Assembly (NCBI RefSeq): GCF_000316685.1
Contig: NC_019680.1
Location: forward strand, 373,501-437,500
Reading direction: 5' to 3'
Origin: Synechococcus sp. PCC 6312
GTDB lineage: Bacteria > Cyanobacteriota > Cyanobacteriia > Thermosynechococcales > Thermosynechococcaceae
Length of the DNA stretch: 64,000 nt
Position numbers and translations under genes: made by a program. Below are positions 57,487 through 64,000 of the stretch, one piece after another (within the stretch, counting starts at the first letter, position 1; every line of letters begins with the position of its first letter). The notes under the pieces were generated by a model that saw only the letters and a list, made by a program, of their open reading frames with translations, was not told the origin of the DNA and did not search any database.

Positions 57487-57744
57487 TTATTGCCCATAAC
57501 CTTCCATGTGCTCAGGGTTTGTTGATAAATCAGGCGGGTTTTCGTGAGAGCATCCGACCCATTGACCAGCAACGTCTATAAAAGATTTTCCGGCAAATTT
57601 ATTGGTGGTCTCAGGAATACCGTTAGTCGCTGCATCCAGGACTAGAACAATTTTGTAGTGGCCAGCAGGGGGCAGTTTTTCCGGTTCGGCAATGTGAATT
57701 TCACCGTTGGAATTAATGGTGGCAGTGGTCTGAATCACTTTCAT
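57487..57744 (-). CDS. Antitoxin-like protein paired with the PIN toxin at 57052
   Basis: An 85-residue protein. The first 40 residues form a beta-rich module (VIQTTATINSNGEIHIAEPEKLPPAGHYKIVLVLD) similar to the antitoxins found before such PIN genes. The rest is acidic and probably disordered, ending PEHMEGYGQ. ATG at 57744. No DNA-binding motif is clear, so it may act by direct contact with the toxin only. Confidence 0.72.
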   Translation of the reverse strand: MKVIQTTATINSNGEIHIAEPEKLPPAGHYKIVLVLDAATNGIPETTNKFAGKSFIDVAGQWVGCSHENPPDLSTNPEHMEGYGQ

Positions 57745-57805
57745 AGGAGAGTCTAGAGAATATTAAACTGTTTGAATTAGGGGTTTGAGGCTTGAATATA
57801 ACTAC

Positions 57806-58372
57806 TTAACCGAGCCAGTCAACTTCGACTTTATCCATATCCGCTAAATCTTCCGGATCATAGTTTTGAATGTGAGTGTCCATTTGCATCACCGTTCCCC
57901 CTTGGACATAGGTGGCTTGATGCTTTTGTTCTAAGGTTGTCTTAACGCCAGGTTGGGATGTTTTGCCGGGGGTAATGGTGCGTTTCTCAATCCGAACCGA
58001 TTGCTTGGCGACTTGGGGGGCTAAATGATTCAGAAAGAAATCTACGGTTTCCTGCTTGAGCCAACCGTTGAGCACAGCCACAGCCCCAAATCGATAGCCA
58101 GTTTGCCATTGCTCCTGCAAAATTTGGTTGACTTGGTCTTCCGTGAGGAGATGGGCCTTGACAAAGAAATAGCCGATGGGTTCGTTGGGCTGGTTAATTA
58201 ATAGGGAGTGCCATTCTTTGACAAAAAAATCAATGGTTTCTTGTTTTAGCCAGCCGTGAAGGGCAATAATCTCACCAAACTTCAGGCCCTCATAGACTGA
58301 CTGCTCCATGACGACTACCTGAATTTGGCCCGGATGGAGTAACCCGGCCTGGTGCAGGAGAACACCAATCAC
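57806..58372 (-). CDS. Two-repeat protein with conserved GWLKQET motif
   Basis: A 188-residue protein of unknown function. Two repeats, KFGEIIALHGWLKQETIDFFVKE at about 31-53 and RFGAVAVLNGWLKQETVDFFLNH at about 92-114, each follow a helix. The C-terminal 70 residues are polar. The pattern recalls the N-terminal modules of GspE/PilB-type or MshE-like proteins. Start is a GTG at 58372 behind a G-rich ribosome site. Relatives occur in many cyanobacteria but I know no function. Confidence 0.7.
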   Translation of the reverse strand: MIGVLLHQAGLLHPGQIQVVVMEQSVYEGLKFGEIIALHGWLKQETIDFFVKEWHSLLINQPNEPIGYFFVKAHLLTEDQVNQILQEQWQTGYRFGAVAVLNGWLKQETVDFFLNHLAPQVAKQSVRIEKRTITPGKTSQPGVKTTLEQKHQATYVQGGTVMQMDTHIQNYDPEDLADMDKVEVDWLG

Positions 58373-58559
58373 TACTAATCCCCCGATTAGAAATGATTCA
58401 TTCTACCTTAGAAACCACCTTAGAAATTACCTTGGGGAGGAGATGAGCTTGATAAATCTAGATTAATCTTCATAATTTGTATGATGCGCATCTATACCAG
58501 CCCACCAAGGTCAGGCTCATCCGCAACAACGTGGATATAGTTACTTTGAGGTAAGTTCC

Positions 58560-59903
58560 CTAAGTCCAAATTAAAAACCGGAGAGTTATGAAGATTCCCA
58601 GGGCCAAGACTTGGGCAGAGGCAACAGGAAGGCCATACCGCAAAAAGCGATGAAAGGTGATTTTACGGCCGTTTAACTCGGCAACCCCAGCCGCAACAAT
58701 ATTGGCTGAAGCCCCAACCAGTGTGCCATTACCCCCCAATGTCGCGCCAAACATCATGGCATAGAACAGGGGGAGAACCTCCGGTGGATAGGGGCCAGTA
58801 AAGTCTGGAGATAAAACCTCGCTGCCCAGCAAGCCAACTTGAATTAGGTATTTCTTGAGTAATGGCATCATGGCCACAACCAAAGGAATATTGGGAATGA
58901 CGCTGGAAATGGCCGCAACGACGATTAAAAGCATCAGTGAACCGAAAAAGATGTTTTTGCCTAAGACGGCCGCTAGTAAGGTTGAAATGTTTGCAATAAC
59001 CCCTGTCTTTTCCAGGCCCCCAATGAGGACAAAGACACTCATGAAAAAGATTAAAGTACTCCAGTCCACATCTCGCAGAATGTGAGGCACTGTATCAATC
59101 TTGCTTTTGTGGGCTAACAATAAGGCTAATCCGGCCCCAAACAACGCGACTGCCGCGGGTGAAAGTTTGACCGGCAATGAATCCCCAATCACAAAAAAGG
59201 TTAGGACAAAAGCAATGATTACCCCGCCAATTGCCAACACCCGCGGGTGGTTAATTTGGGGATCGGGGAGGTGGGATAGGTCTGCAAGTTCTTTTTGCCA
59301 GGTTTTCCGAAACAGCCAGGGTAACATGACAACAATCACGCCAACAGCAATGGCCCCGCCTAAGCTCAGCCGCATCAGGTATTCGGTAAACGTCATGTTG
59401 ATCCCTTCACCGACAATAAAGGTGGCTGGATCCCCCACGAGGGTCAATAATCCGGCACTATTGGCGACAAACACCATCAGGATCAACAGGGGAACAAAAT
59501 CAATCCCTAGCTCAGCGGCGATAGGGGGCAGGAGAGGGGCCAGTAACATGACCGTGGTGGCATTGGGTAACACGGAGCAAATGATGGTTGTAATGCCAAC
59601 TATAGCTAGGAGGAGACGTTTTCCTTTCCCCTTGGCGAAAAATACAATCTGTGTGCCTAAGTATTCAAAGATCTGGGTCGGCTGAAAGGATCGGACCAAG
59701 ACCATAACGCCGAAAAATAGTCCCAATGTGCCATGACTGCGGGCAATGTAGTTGATTGCTTCGGGGAGAGTCAGGATATTTAGGCCAATGAGCAGTAATG
59801 CCCCTAAAAATGCCGCAACGGTTAGATCAACCCACTCGGCCACAATCGAAACAATAACGGCCACAAAAATCAACGCTGCAACGATGCCCTGCCAATCTGC
59901 CAT
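58560..59903 (-). CDS. Ion permease, ArsB/NhaD-SLC13-like
   Basis: A 447-residue membrane protein with about 11 hydrophobic helices. Two halves share the SVLPNATTVML and SVIPNIPLVVA motifs, typical of the IT superfamily (ArsB, NhaD, SLC13). Helices include ADWQGIVAALIFVAVIVSIVAEW at the N-terminus. The start at the ATG at 59903 (ADWQG) is preferred to 59969, which adds a polar leader with Cys and Arg. Whether it carries arsenite, sodium or a carboxylate is not clear. Confidence 0.82.
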   Translation of the reverse strand: MADWQGIVAALIFVAVIVSIVAEWVDLTVAAFLGALLLIGLNILTLPEAINYIARSHGTLGLFFGVMVLVRSFQPTQIFEYLGTQIVFFAKGKGKRLLLAIVGITTIICSVLPNATTVMLLAPLLPPIAAELGIDFVPLLILMVFVANSAGLLTLVGDPATFIVGEGINMTFTEYLMRLSLGGAIAVGVIVVMLPWLFRKTWQKELADLSHLPDPQINHPRVLAIGGVIIAFVLTFFVIGDSLPVKLSPAAVALFGAGLALLLAHKSKIDTVPHILRDVDWSTLIFFMSVFVLIGGLEKTGVIANISTLLAAVLGKNIFFGSLMLLIVVAAISSVIPNIPLVVAMMPLLKKYLIQVGLLGSEVLSPDFTGPYPPEVLPLFYAMMFGATLGGNGTLVGASANIVAAGVAELNGRKITFHRFLRYGLPVASAQVLALGIFITLRFLIWT

Positions 59904-60407
59904 AACGCGCCTCGGACGGTGTTTTAGACATTCAGAAGAACACTGTCTTGAATTACTATTGCGGATCAACTCTGAAACCCGGAACTAAACTGAGGTAGTT
60001 GGGGCTAGTTGTTATCGCCTTTTCTCATTGCTGACGGGGTTAGCTGACGGGCTAGGACTGAGAGATGTCCACTCCAAGCAGGCCTGGATTCGCCCCGATA
60101 CATTGGTTCCCCCGCTTTTAGTCCTGTGCCGTTTTTATCGCGTCTTTAGGTTCTAGACGGGAATACTCAACTCAGACCTAAAATTAAGCAGACGGTGTTT
60201 GGATGATGGTATCACAGAGGCTCCGAAATAGCTTGTCATGAGACTAAATATCATCTCTGTCGGAAAAAGGGCATTGCGTGAGAACAGGTGCGTTGAGGGG
60301 TGACTGACCCAACTTGCTGGAGGTGATCCCCCTGGCCTGGAATTGAAGCTGGACGTTTCCATAATTGTTGCAGATCATTTCAGACCGATTAACGGGAAAT
60401 GTGGCTC

Positions 60408-60415
60408 TTTACAAT
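60408..60415 (+). promoter_or_regulatory. Possible HLR1 half-site upstream of psaK
   Basis: TTTACAAT matches one half of the HLR1 element bound by RpaB in high-light regulation of photosystem I genes; the second half is poorly matched. It lies 78 bases before the psaK ATG. Confidence 0.3.
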
Positions 60416-60476
60416 CTTGGATATTCTACGGGAACGTAGTTTTATGACTTTTAGTAAATATTTGTCAAATTTGATT

Positions 60477-60482
60477 AAGGAG
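60477..60482 (+). promoter_or_regulatory. psaK ribosome binding site
   Basis: AAGGAG lies ten bases before the ATG at 60493, supporting that start. Confidence 0.7.
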
Positions 60483-60492
60483 AACCTAGCCG

Positions 60493-60753
60493 ATGACGCA
60501 TTTACTCTTGGCAACAATCCCTGATACCAGTTGGACTCCCAGCGTGGGGTTAGTCGTGATCATTTGCAATTTGTTTACGATTGCCATTGGTCGTTATGTG
60601 ATTAAAAATCGCGGACAGGGGCCAAATTTGCCGGTGGCATTACCTGCTTTCTTTGAAGGGTTTGGCCTGCCGGAACTGCTGGGAACCACTAGCCTCGGGC
60701 ATATTTTGGCCGCGGGGGTTGTCAGTGGTTTACAAAATTCTGGTGTCCTCTAG
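60493..60753 (+). CDS. psaK: Photosystem I subunit X
   Basis: PsaK is a small peripheral subunit of photosystem I at the edge of the trimer. The 86-residue protein has two membrane segments (SVGLVVIICNLFTIAIG and LGHILAAGVVSGLQNSG) and the middle hallmark RYVIKNRGQGPNLP, with PAFFEGFGLPELLGTTSLGH. The start is supported by the ribosome site at 60477. The long upstream region suggests regulated expression. Several cyanobacteria carry two psaK genes; only one is seen here. Confidence 0.95.
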   Translation: MTHLLLATIPDTSWTPSVGLVVIICNLFTIAIGRYVIKNRGQGPNLPVALPAFFEGFGLPELLGTTSLGHILAAGVVSGLQNSGVL

Positions 60754-60852
60754 TTAATATCTCGCGCACTGTTCCAGGCCTGGGCGGGGAAATCACCTCA
60801 AGATGCTCCTCAGTCGGGGCCTGGGAAATCACCCTCAAGTAATTTTAAGCTA

Positions 60853-61800
60853 TCAGTGAGATTCGTCCAAGGCTGGAACTCGGGCACAGATTTGTTGAGC
60901 AATAAAGGGCAAGACCGCTTCATTGGTGCTGGCAGGTTTGCTATCTAAAAAGACGACTAGACTAAAGGGGCATTTTCCAGGCAATTCAATATAGGCGGCA
61001 TCATGTCTAACCCAACTGGTTAACCCAGCCTTTGACCAAAGTTTTGCCCCTAAGGGTAATCCGCCGCCTAAAAACCCAGTGACTTGATTTTCGGGATGCG
61101 CGGCTAAATCTTGGGGATCGAGGCTACGGTGCATGAGAGTCAGCATGGCCTGGGAACGTTCAGGACTGACGGCAACGCCTCCGACAATACTGTGGAGCAG
61201 ACGCATTGTGGCATTGACCGAAAGACGATTCCGGTTTTCCCTATTCACCCCAACGAAGACATTTTCCCGACCATAGGGACCATCGCACCAGGTTTTTTGA
61301 TTAACATTAATCTCCGTCAGTTCTGGCCAGGCCAAGGATTGAAAATAGCGATTGACGATGTTCCGTTGATATTGCCACGTTGCAAAGGGGCCGGGGGGAA
61401 GTTCGGGGCCACTGGTGGTTCCAGAGAGTAAATCCATCACCAAGCCGGTGGCATCATTACTGGAATCGACAATCATGTCCTGTAAGGCCCGATCCAATTC
61501 TTGACTGGGTGGCAACATCTCCGATTCTTGCCATTCTTGGGCGGCAACCAGGTAGAACAGTTTAACAACGCTGGCGGGATAGATCTGCACATCCCCTCGA
61601 TAGCTATAGCCCCGGACTGGAGACTGCCAAAATTCTGCTGGACTTAAGGCTCCCCCAGTGTTTACCATCACAGGCGGTGTATAAACTAACCAGGCCAGGG
61701 CTAGATCATCTTTTCCTAACCAATTAAATTGCGACCAGGCCGCGTTTAAGACCTGTTCACCTAATACCGCTAAAGCCGCATCGGCCTGGAAAAATGTCAT
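60853..61800 (-). CDS. Class A beta-lactamase-like serine hydrolase
   Basis: A 315-residue penicillin-binding-type serine hydrolase. The active-site serine tetrad is SVVK in PASVVKLFYL, the SxN motif is SSNDATG, and the KxG motif is in KAGLTS. No N-terminal signal peptide is visible, so it may be cytosolic or exported without one. It might act on peptidoglycan or on small esters; class A beta-lactamase activity is not claimed. I choose the ATG at 61800 with GGTGAG upstream; a longer start reaches 61863. Confidence 0.8.
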   Translation of the reverse strand: MTFFQADAALAVLGEQVLNAAWSQFNWLGKDDLALAWLVYTPPVMVNTGGALSPAEFWQSPVRGYSYRGDVQIYPASVVKLFYLVAAQEWQESEMLPPSQELDRALQDMIVDSSNDATGLVMDLLSGTTSGPELPPGPFATWQYQRNIVNRYFQSLAWPELTEINVNQKTWCDGPYGRENVFVGVNRENRNRLSVNATMRLLHSIVGGVAVSPERSQAMLTLMHRSLDPQDLAAHPENQVTGFLGGGLPLGAKLWSKAGLTSWVRHDAAYIELPGKCPFSLVVFLDSKPASTNEAVLPFIAQQICARVPALDESH

Positions 61801-62084
61801 AGTAAGCTCACCAGGGTATAGATAACAATCCGTCAGGCTTGATCCGGCCAGAATCGAGATCAATCTTCCCGGCTAGGCTCCCTCTCAAATAAACCGGCTG
61901 ATGACGGAATCTTGACAGGTCAAAGCAAGAGAATAAAACTAAGATTCCAAAAGATATAACAATAATCTCCGTAATATCACCCTTGTCTTGTTATTAAGAG
62001 TTACTAGAATAGTCAGGTGTGTAAGGAATTTTTCCAAGAGATTCTGGTCATGTTTTCCCGCCCATTCAAATCCTCGGATAGTCA

Positions 62085-62930
62085 ATGACTCTTTGGCAAG
62101 TAGATTTTTCGGCGCGACCCCTGACGAATCCCCAAGGTCAAACTCTCTGGGAGTTGTTGATTGTTGATCCCCTTGGCCAAATCCTTCACCAGGCCCAATG
62201 TTCCCAAGCCCAGGCCCGCCTTGATTGGCTCATCCGGCAATTGGAAATCTGTATCCAAAGAACCGGGTCATGTCCAGAGCGAATCCAGCTATTCCGCCCC
62301 CAATGCTTAAGCCTATTTGAGGTGGCGGCCAATGAGTTAAATCTAATGGTAGAGCCAACTCGTCATACCCCCGCTTTAAAACGTCTTCTCGCTGCCCAGG
62401 CCGAACATTACCCCACCGCTGCGAATTATACAGGGGAACCCTATCAGCCCTTACACATTACCTCTTTACCCCCGGTGCCGTTGCCAGATTATCTCTGGGG
62501 AGAAGGTTGGCAATTTACTGGACTGATGGCTGAGGAACTAGAAACACATTTAATTACCCAACCTATCCCAATTTTGTCGCTCAGGATGGATCTTCTCCCC
62601 AGCCAACTGGGCCTGGCAGCTAGTGTCGTCATTCCCGGAATCATCATCTACGGTGGCCGCCGTTCCATGGCCTTAGCCCGTTGGTGTCAAGAACAAAATC
62701 CGGCTGAGGTGGAGTTTATTGCCGGACAACCCGATGGTCTAATTATGTCGGCAGGATTGTGGGAACGCTGGGTTTTGGTCACTTTTGATGATCCCCAAGT
62801 CAAGCAGTCAGCCCAGGGATTTATGACTCGGCGAGCCGCTGCCCAAGGGTTACATTTCCTGATGATTCAACCGGACGAATCGGGTGTAACCTATACAGGA
62901 CTCTGGCTGCTGCAACACTCTAGCTCTTGA
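62085..62930 (+). CDS. Tab2/Atab2 (DUF1092) family protein
   Basis: A 281-residue protein of the Tab2/Atab2 family, RNA-binding factors needed for photosystem I translation in algae and plants, with one homologue in most cyanobacteria. Matching features are WQVDFSARPL at the start, WELLIVDPLGQ, IQLFRPQCLSLFEVAANEL, the DYLWGEGWQF turn and VIPGIIIYGGRRSMALARW. In combination with psaK nearby this fits PSI biogenesis. Its end overlaps the convergent TPR gene by 11 bases. Confidence 0.88.
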   Translation: MTLWQVDFSARPLTNPQGQTLWELLIVDPLGQILHQAQCSQAQARLDWLIRQLEICIQRTGSCPERIQLFRPQCLSLFEVAANELNLMVEPTRHTPALKRLLAAQAEHYPTAANYTGEPYQPLHITSLPPVPLPDYLWGEGWQFTGLMAEELETHLITQPIPILSLRMDLLPSQLGLAASVVIPGIIIYGGRRSMALARWCQEQNPAEVEFIAGQPDGLIMSAGLWERWVLVTFDDPQVKQSAQGFMTRRAAAQGLHFLMIQPDESGVTYTGLWLLQHSSS

Positions 62931-64000
62931 TCTGAGCCACTAGGGCCTGGCGGAGGGGTTCTAGGCTCTCATCTAAAGGGGGCAGGTAATAGGCTGTTGG
63001 CCAAATGGCACCGAGGATATTACTGGTCACTGCATTCTGGGCATCCAAATAAAAATCACTTGGTTGAGGCCCGTCAATGTGCCTGCTCAGAACCCCAAAA
63101 CCAGCGCGGATATATTGCACTCCTTGGCTAGGACTTGTTTGCCGCAACCAGGTATCAAAATCTGGAGATTGTTCTATGGAGGTCATGAGTTGGCTTAGTA
63201 GCACTTCTGGGATTACCGTTTGGGTCGCCCGCAACCAGGCCTGGGCTAAAAGGGTTTTCCGATTAACCGGATCAAGCCAAGCTGCAATCAAGGCCTGGGT
63301 GGGATTCATGGCTTCTAGTCCGACTGCTGGGGGTTGGCCGTGCTGAAAGGTTACGAGCGTAAGGAGATCTGGATGGAGCGAATTGGAGGACTCTTTGACC
63401 AGTTGAGTCAGGGCCTCAGGAATACCTTGCCACCAAATTAACGCGGCATAGGCCTGGCGGGCGTATTGACCCATGGGTTCATTGGGCTGGGTCGCTGTCC
63501 GCAGTTGCCCATAAAAATCCAAAGCCTTTTCAAGTACAGGCTGATAAAAGGGAGCCATGAAGGGTTCGCGCCAAATGGTGCTGGTGATAGTAATGGGCTG
63601 GCGCAGGACTTCGAGATAGAAGCTCTGTTCGGCAAGTTGAGGCTGCTGGGCCGCTAATAAACTTAAACCCAGGCCATAAAAATTTCCCGGCCGGGCCGGC
63701 ATTAGCTGAATCGCACGGGTAAAGGAAAATCTAGCCGCGCTTGGATCTTGCCGTAACAGCAACCAACCTAGGCTATTTTGACCAAACTCTAAATTTGGGG
63801 CTAATTGGTTCCCCCGCTGAAAAGCAGCAATGGCCTGATTTAAAAGTTTTTGTTGATTCTTCTGTGGTTCAGGCATCTCTAAACTGTGCCGCCCCAGATT
63901 CCAGCCCAACTGCAAGGGATAATAGGGTTCCCAAGGGGCGAGGGCCTGCGCCTGTTCCAGCTTAGTCACAAATTCCGGCCACTTTGGCGGTTTGCTGAGG
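62920..64000 (-). CDS. TPR-rich protein, 5' end off window
   Basis: The frame is open from the stop at 62920 to the right edge, giving at least 360 residues; a GTG at 63969 may be internal rather than the start, since the frame continues beyond it. TPR-like helices appear at 20-110 (QGN-type AIAAFQRGNQLAPNL, PSAARFSFTRAIQLMPA). The pattern APWEPYYPLQLGWNLG resembles the C-terminal TPR tail of cyanobacterial O-antigen-ligase-like proteins, so the missing part may hold membrane helices; that is inference. Confidence 0.7.
   Translation of the reverse strand, partial: LSKPPKWPEFVTKLEQAQALAPWEPYYPLQLGWNLGRHSLEMPEPQKNQQKLLNQAIAAFQRGNQLAPNLEFGQNSLGWLLLRQDPSAARFSFTRAIQLMPARPGNFYGLGLSLLAAQQPQLAEQSFYLEVLRQPITITSTIWREPFMAPFYQPVLEKALDFYGQLRTATQPNEPMGQYARQAYAALIWWQGIPEALTQLVKESSNSLHPDLLTLVTFQHGQPPAVGLEAMNPTQALIAAWLDPVNRKTLLAQAWLRATQTVIPEVLLSQLMTSIEQSPDFDTWLRQTSPSQGVQYIRAGFGVLSRHIDGPQPSDFYLDAQNAVTSNILGAIWPTAYYLPPLDESLEPLRQALVAQIKS

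Larger units (their letters stand above)
59904..60492. other. Long upstream region of psaK
   Basis: A 589-base spacer, unusually long for this window. The last 100 bases hold the psaK promoter and leader, with AAGGAG at 60477-60482. The rest contains only weak open frames, including a 69-codon one on the minus strand (60153-60362) that I reject. An alternation of TTTTT and G/C-rich tracts is seen around 60110-60150. A regulatory RNA could be here but I cannot recognise one. Confidence 0.5.
382..63244. repeat. Dispersed palindrome CCAGGCCTGG
   Basis: The 10-base perfect palindrome CCAGGCCTGG occurs at least 17 times across the window, for example at 382, 1611, 9184, 13746, 15303, 17150, 19595, 20906, 22273, 36056, 41033, 41210, 46206, 50952, 53559, 60774 and 63235 (left-most base). 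By chance at equal base use about 0.06 copies are expected in 64 kb. Half-sites CAGGCC and GGCCTGG are far more common still, in genes on both strands. It joins CCAGG and CCTGG, both CCWGG sites, around GGCC. Most copies are within genes, often read as Gln-Ala-Trp. Confidence 0.9.

Noticed and set aside
59101-59685. 194-codon plus-strand frame opposite the permease
   Set aside because: It is the mirror of membrane helices, with Thr/Asn/Ile-rich low-complexity composition.
60153-60362. 69-codon minus-strand frame upstream of psaK
   Set aside because: No ribosome site, Ser/Pro/Phe-rich, no known relative.
1-64000. CRISPR array, tRNA, rRNA or prophage
   Set aside because: No regularly spaced repeat, no tRNA T-arm consensus in the gaps, and no phage structural gene was found.

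Overview
The window reads as chromosomal DNA of a unicellular-type cyanobacterium. Photosynthesis and bilin genes (psaK, pcyA, a ferrochelatase carrying a chlorophyll-binding tail, a Tab2/Atab2 homologue, a Psb34-like small membrane protein) lie among ordinary housekeeping genes, and the proteins are typically cyanobacterial (DUF29, DUF4278, Uma2, AMIN-domain amidase, orthocaspase-like protein). I found no copy of the usual cyanobacterial repeat GCGATCGC. A different palindrome, CCAGGCCTGG, and its halves occur very often instead. The lineage may be near Thermosynechococcus or Synechococcus PCC 6312, but that is a guess from the gene content and the missing HIP1.

Layout. 0-3 kb: edge-truncated methyltransferase, decayed aspartic protease, recF, trmB. 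2.8-8.5 kb: an outer-membrane operon on the minus strand (bamA, lpxC, fabZ, lpxA, lpxB) that joins Omp85 assembly to lipid A synthesis. 8.8-19.2 kb: nuclease, tlyA, methyltransferase, cAMP phosphodiesterase-like protein, FKBP, thrC, trpD, a Uma2 protein, and decayed stretches (a MITE-like element, a broken PIN module). 19.2-32.6 kb: spermidine-synthase-like membrane protein, pcyA, a large kinase-TIR-AAA fusion, hemH, DUF4340, MFS, ABC ATPase, hemL, amidase. 32.6-43.6 kb: glcD, mfd, an AT-rich accessory patch (NYN remnant, orphan gene, two DUF29, Uma2), menC, recN. 43.6-54.9 kb: broken Uma2, a GTPase next to a pseudo-GTPase, TPR protein, coiled-coil protein, Tat-exported pseudo-orthocaspase, DUF2127, DUF4278, APH-AAA fusion, Psb34-like protein. 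54.9-64 kb: two PIN toxin-antitoxin modules flanking argH, a two-repeat protein, an ion permease, psaK, a serine hydrolase, Tab2, and a TPR protein running off the right edge.

The genes most likely to reward a closer look are the kinase-TIR-AAA fusion (23078-25627), the pseudo-orthocaspase (48979-50994), the GTPase/pseudo-GTPase pair (44407-46860), and the dispersed CCAGGCCTGG palindrome, which places the tripeptide Gln-Ala-Trp in many unrelated proteins. Gene decay is visible at six or seven places, mostly in toxin, Uma2, DUF29 and protease families. No rRNA, tRNA, CRISPR array, intact transposase or prophage was found.
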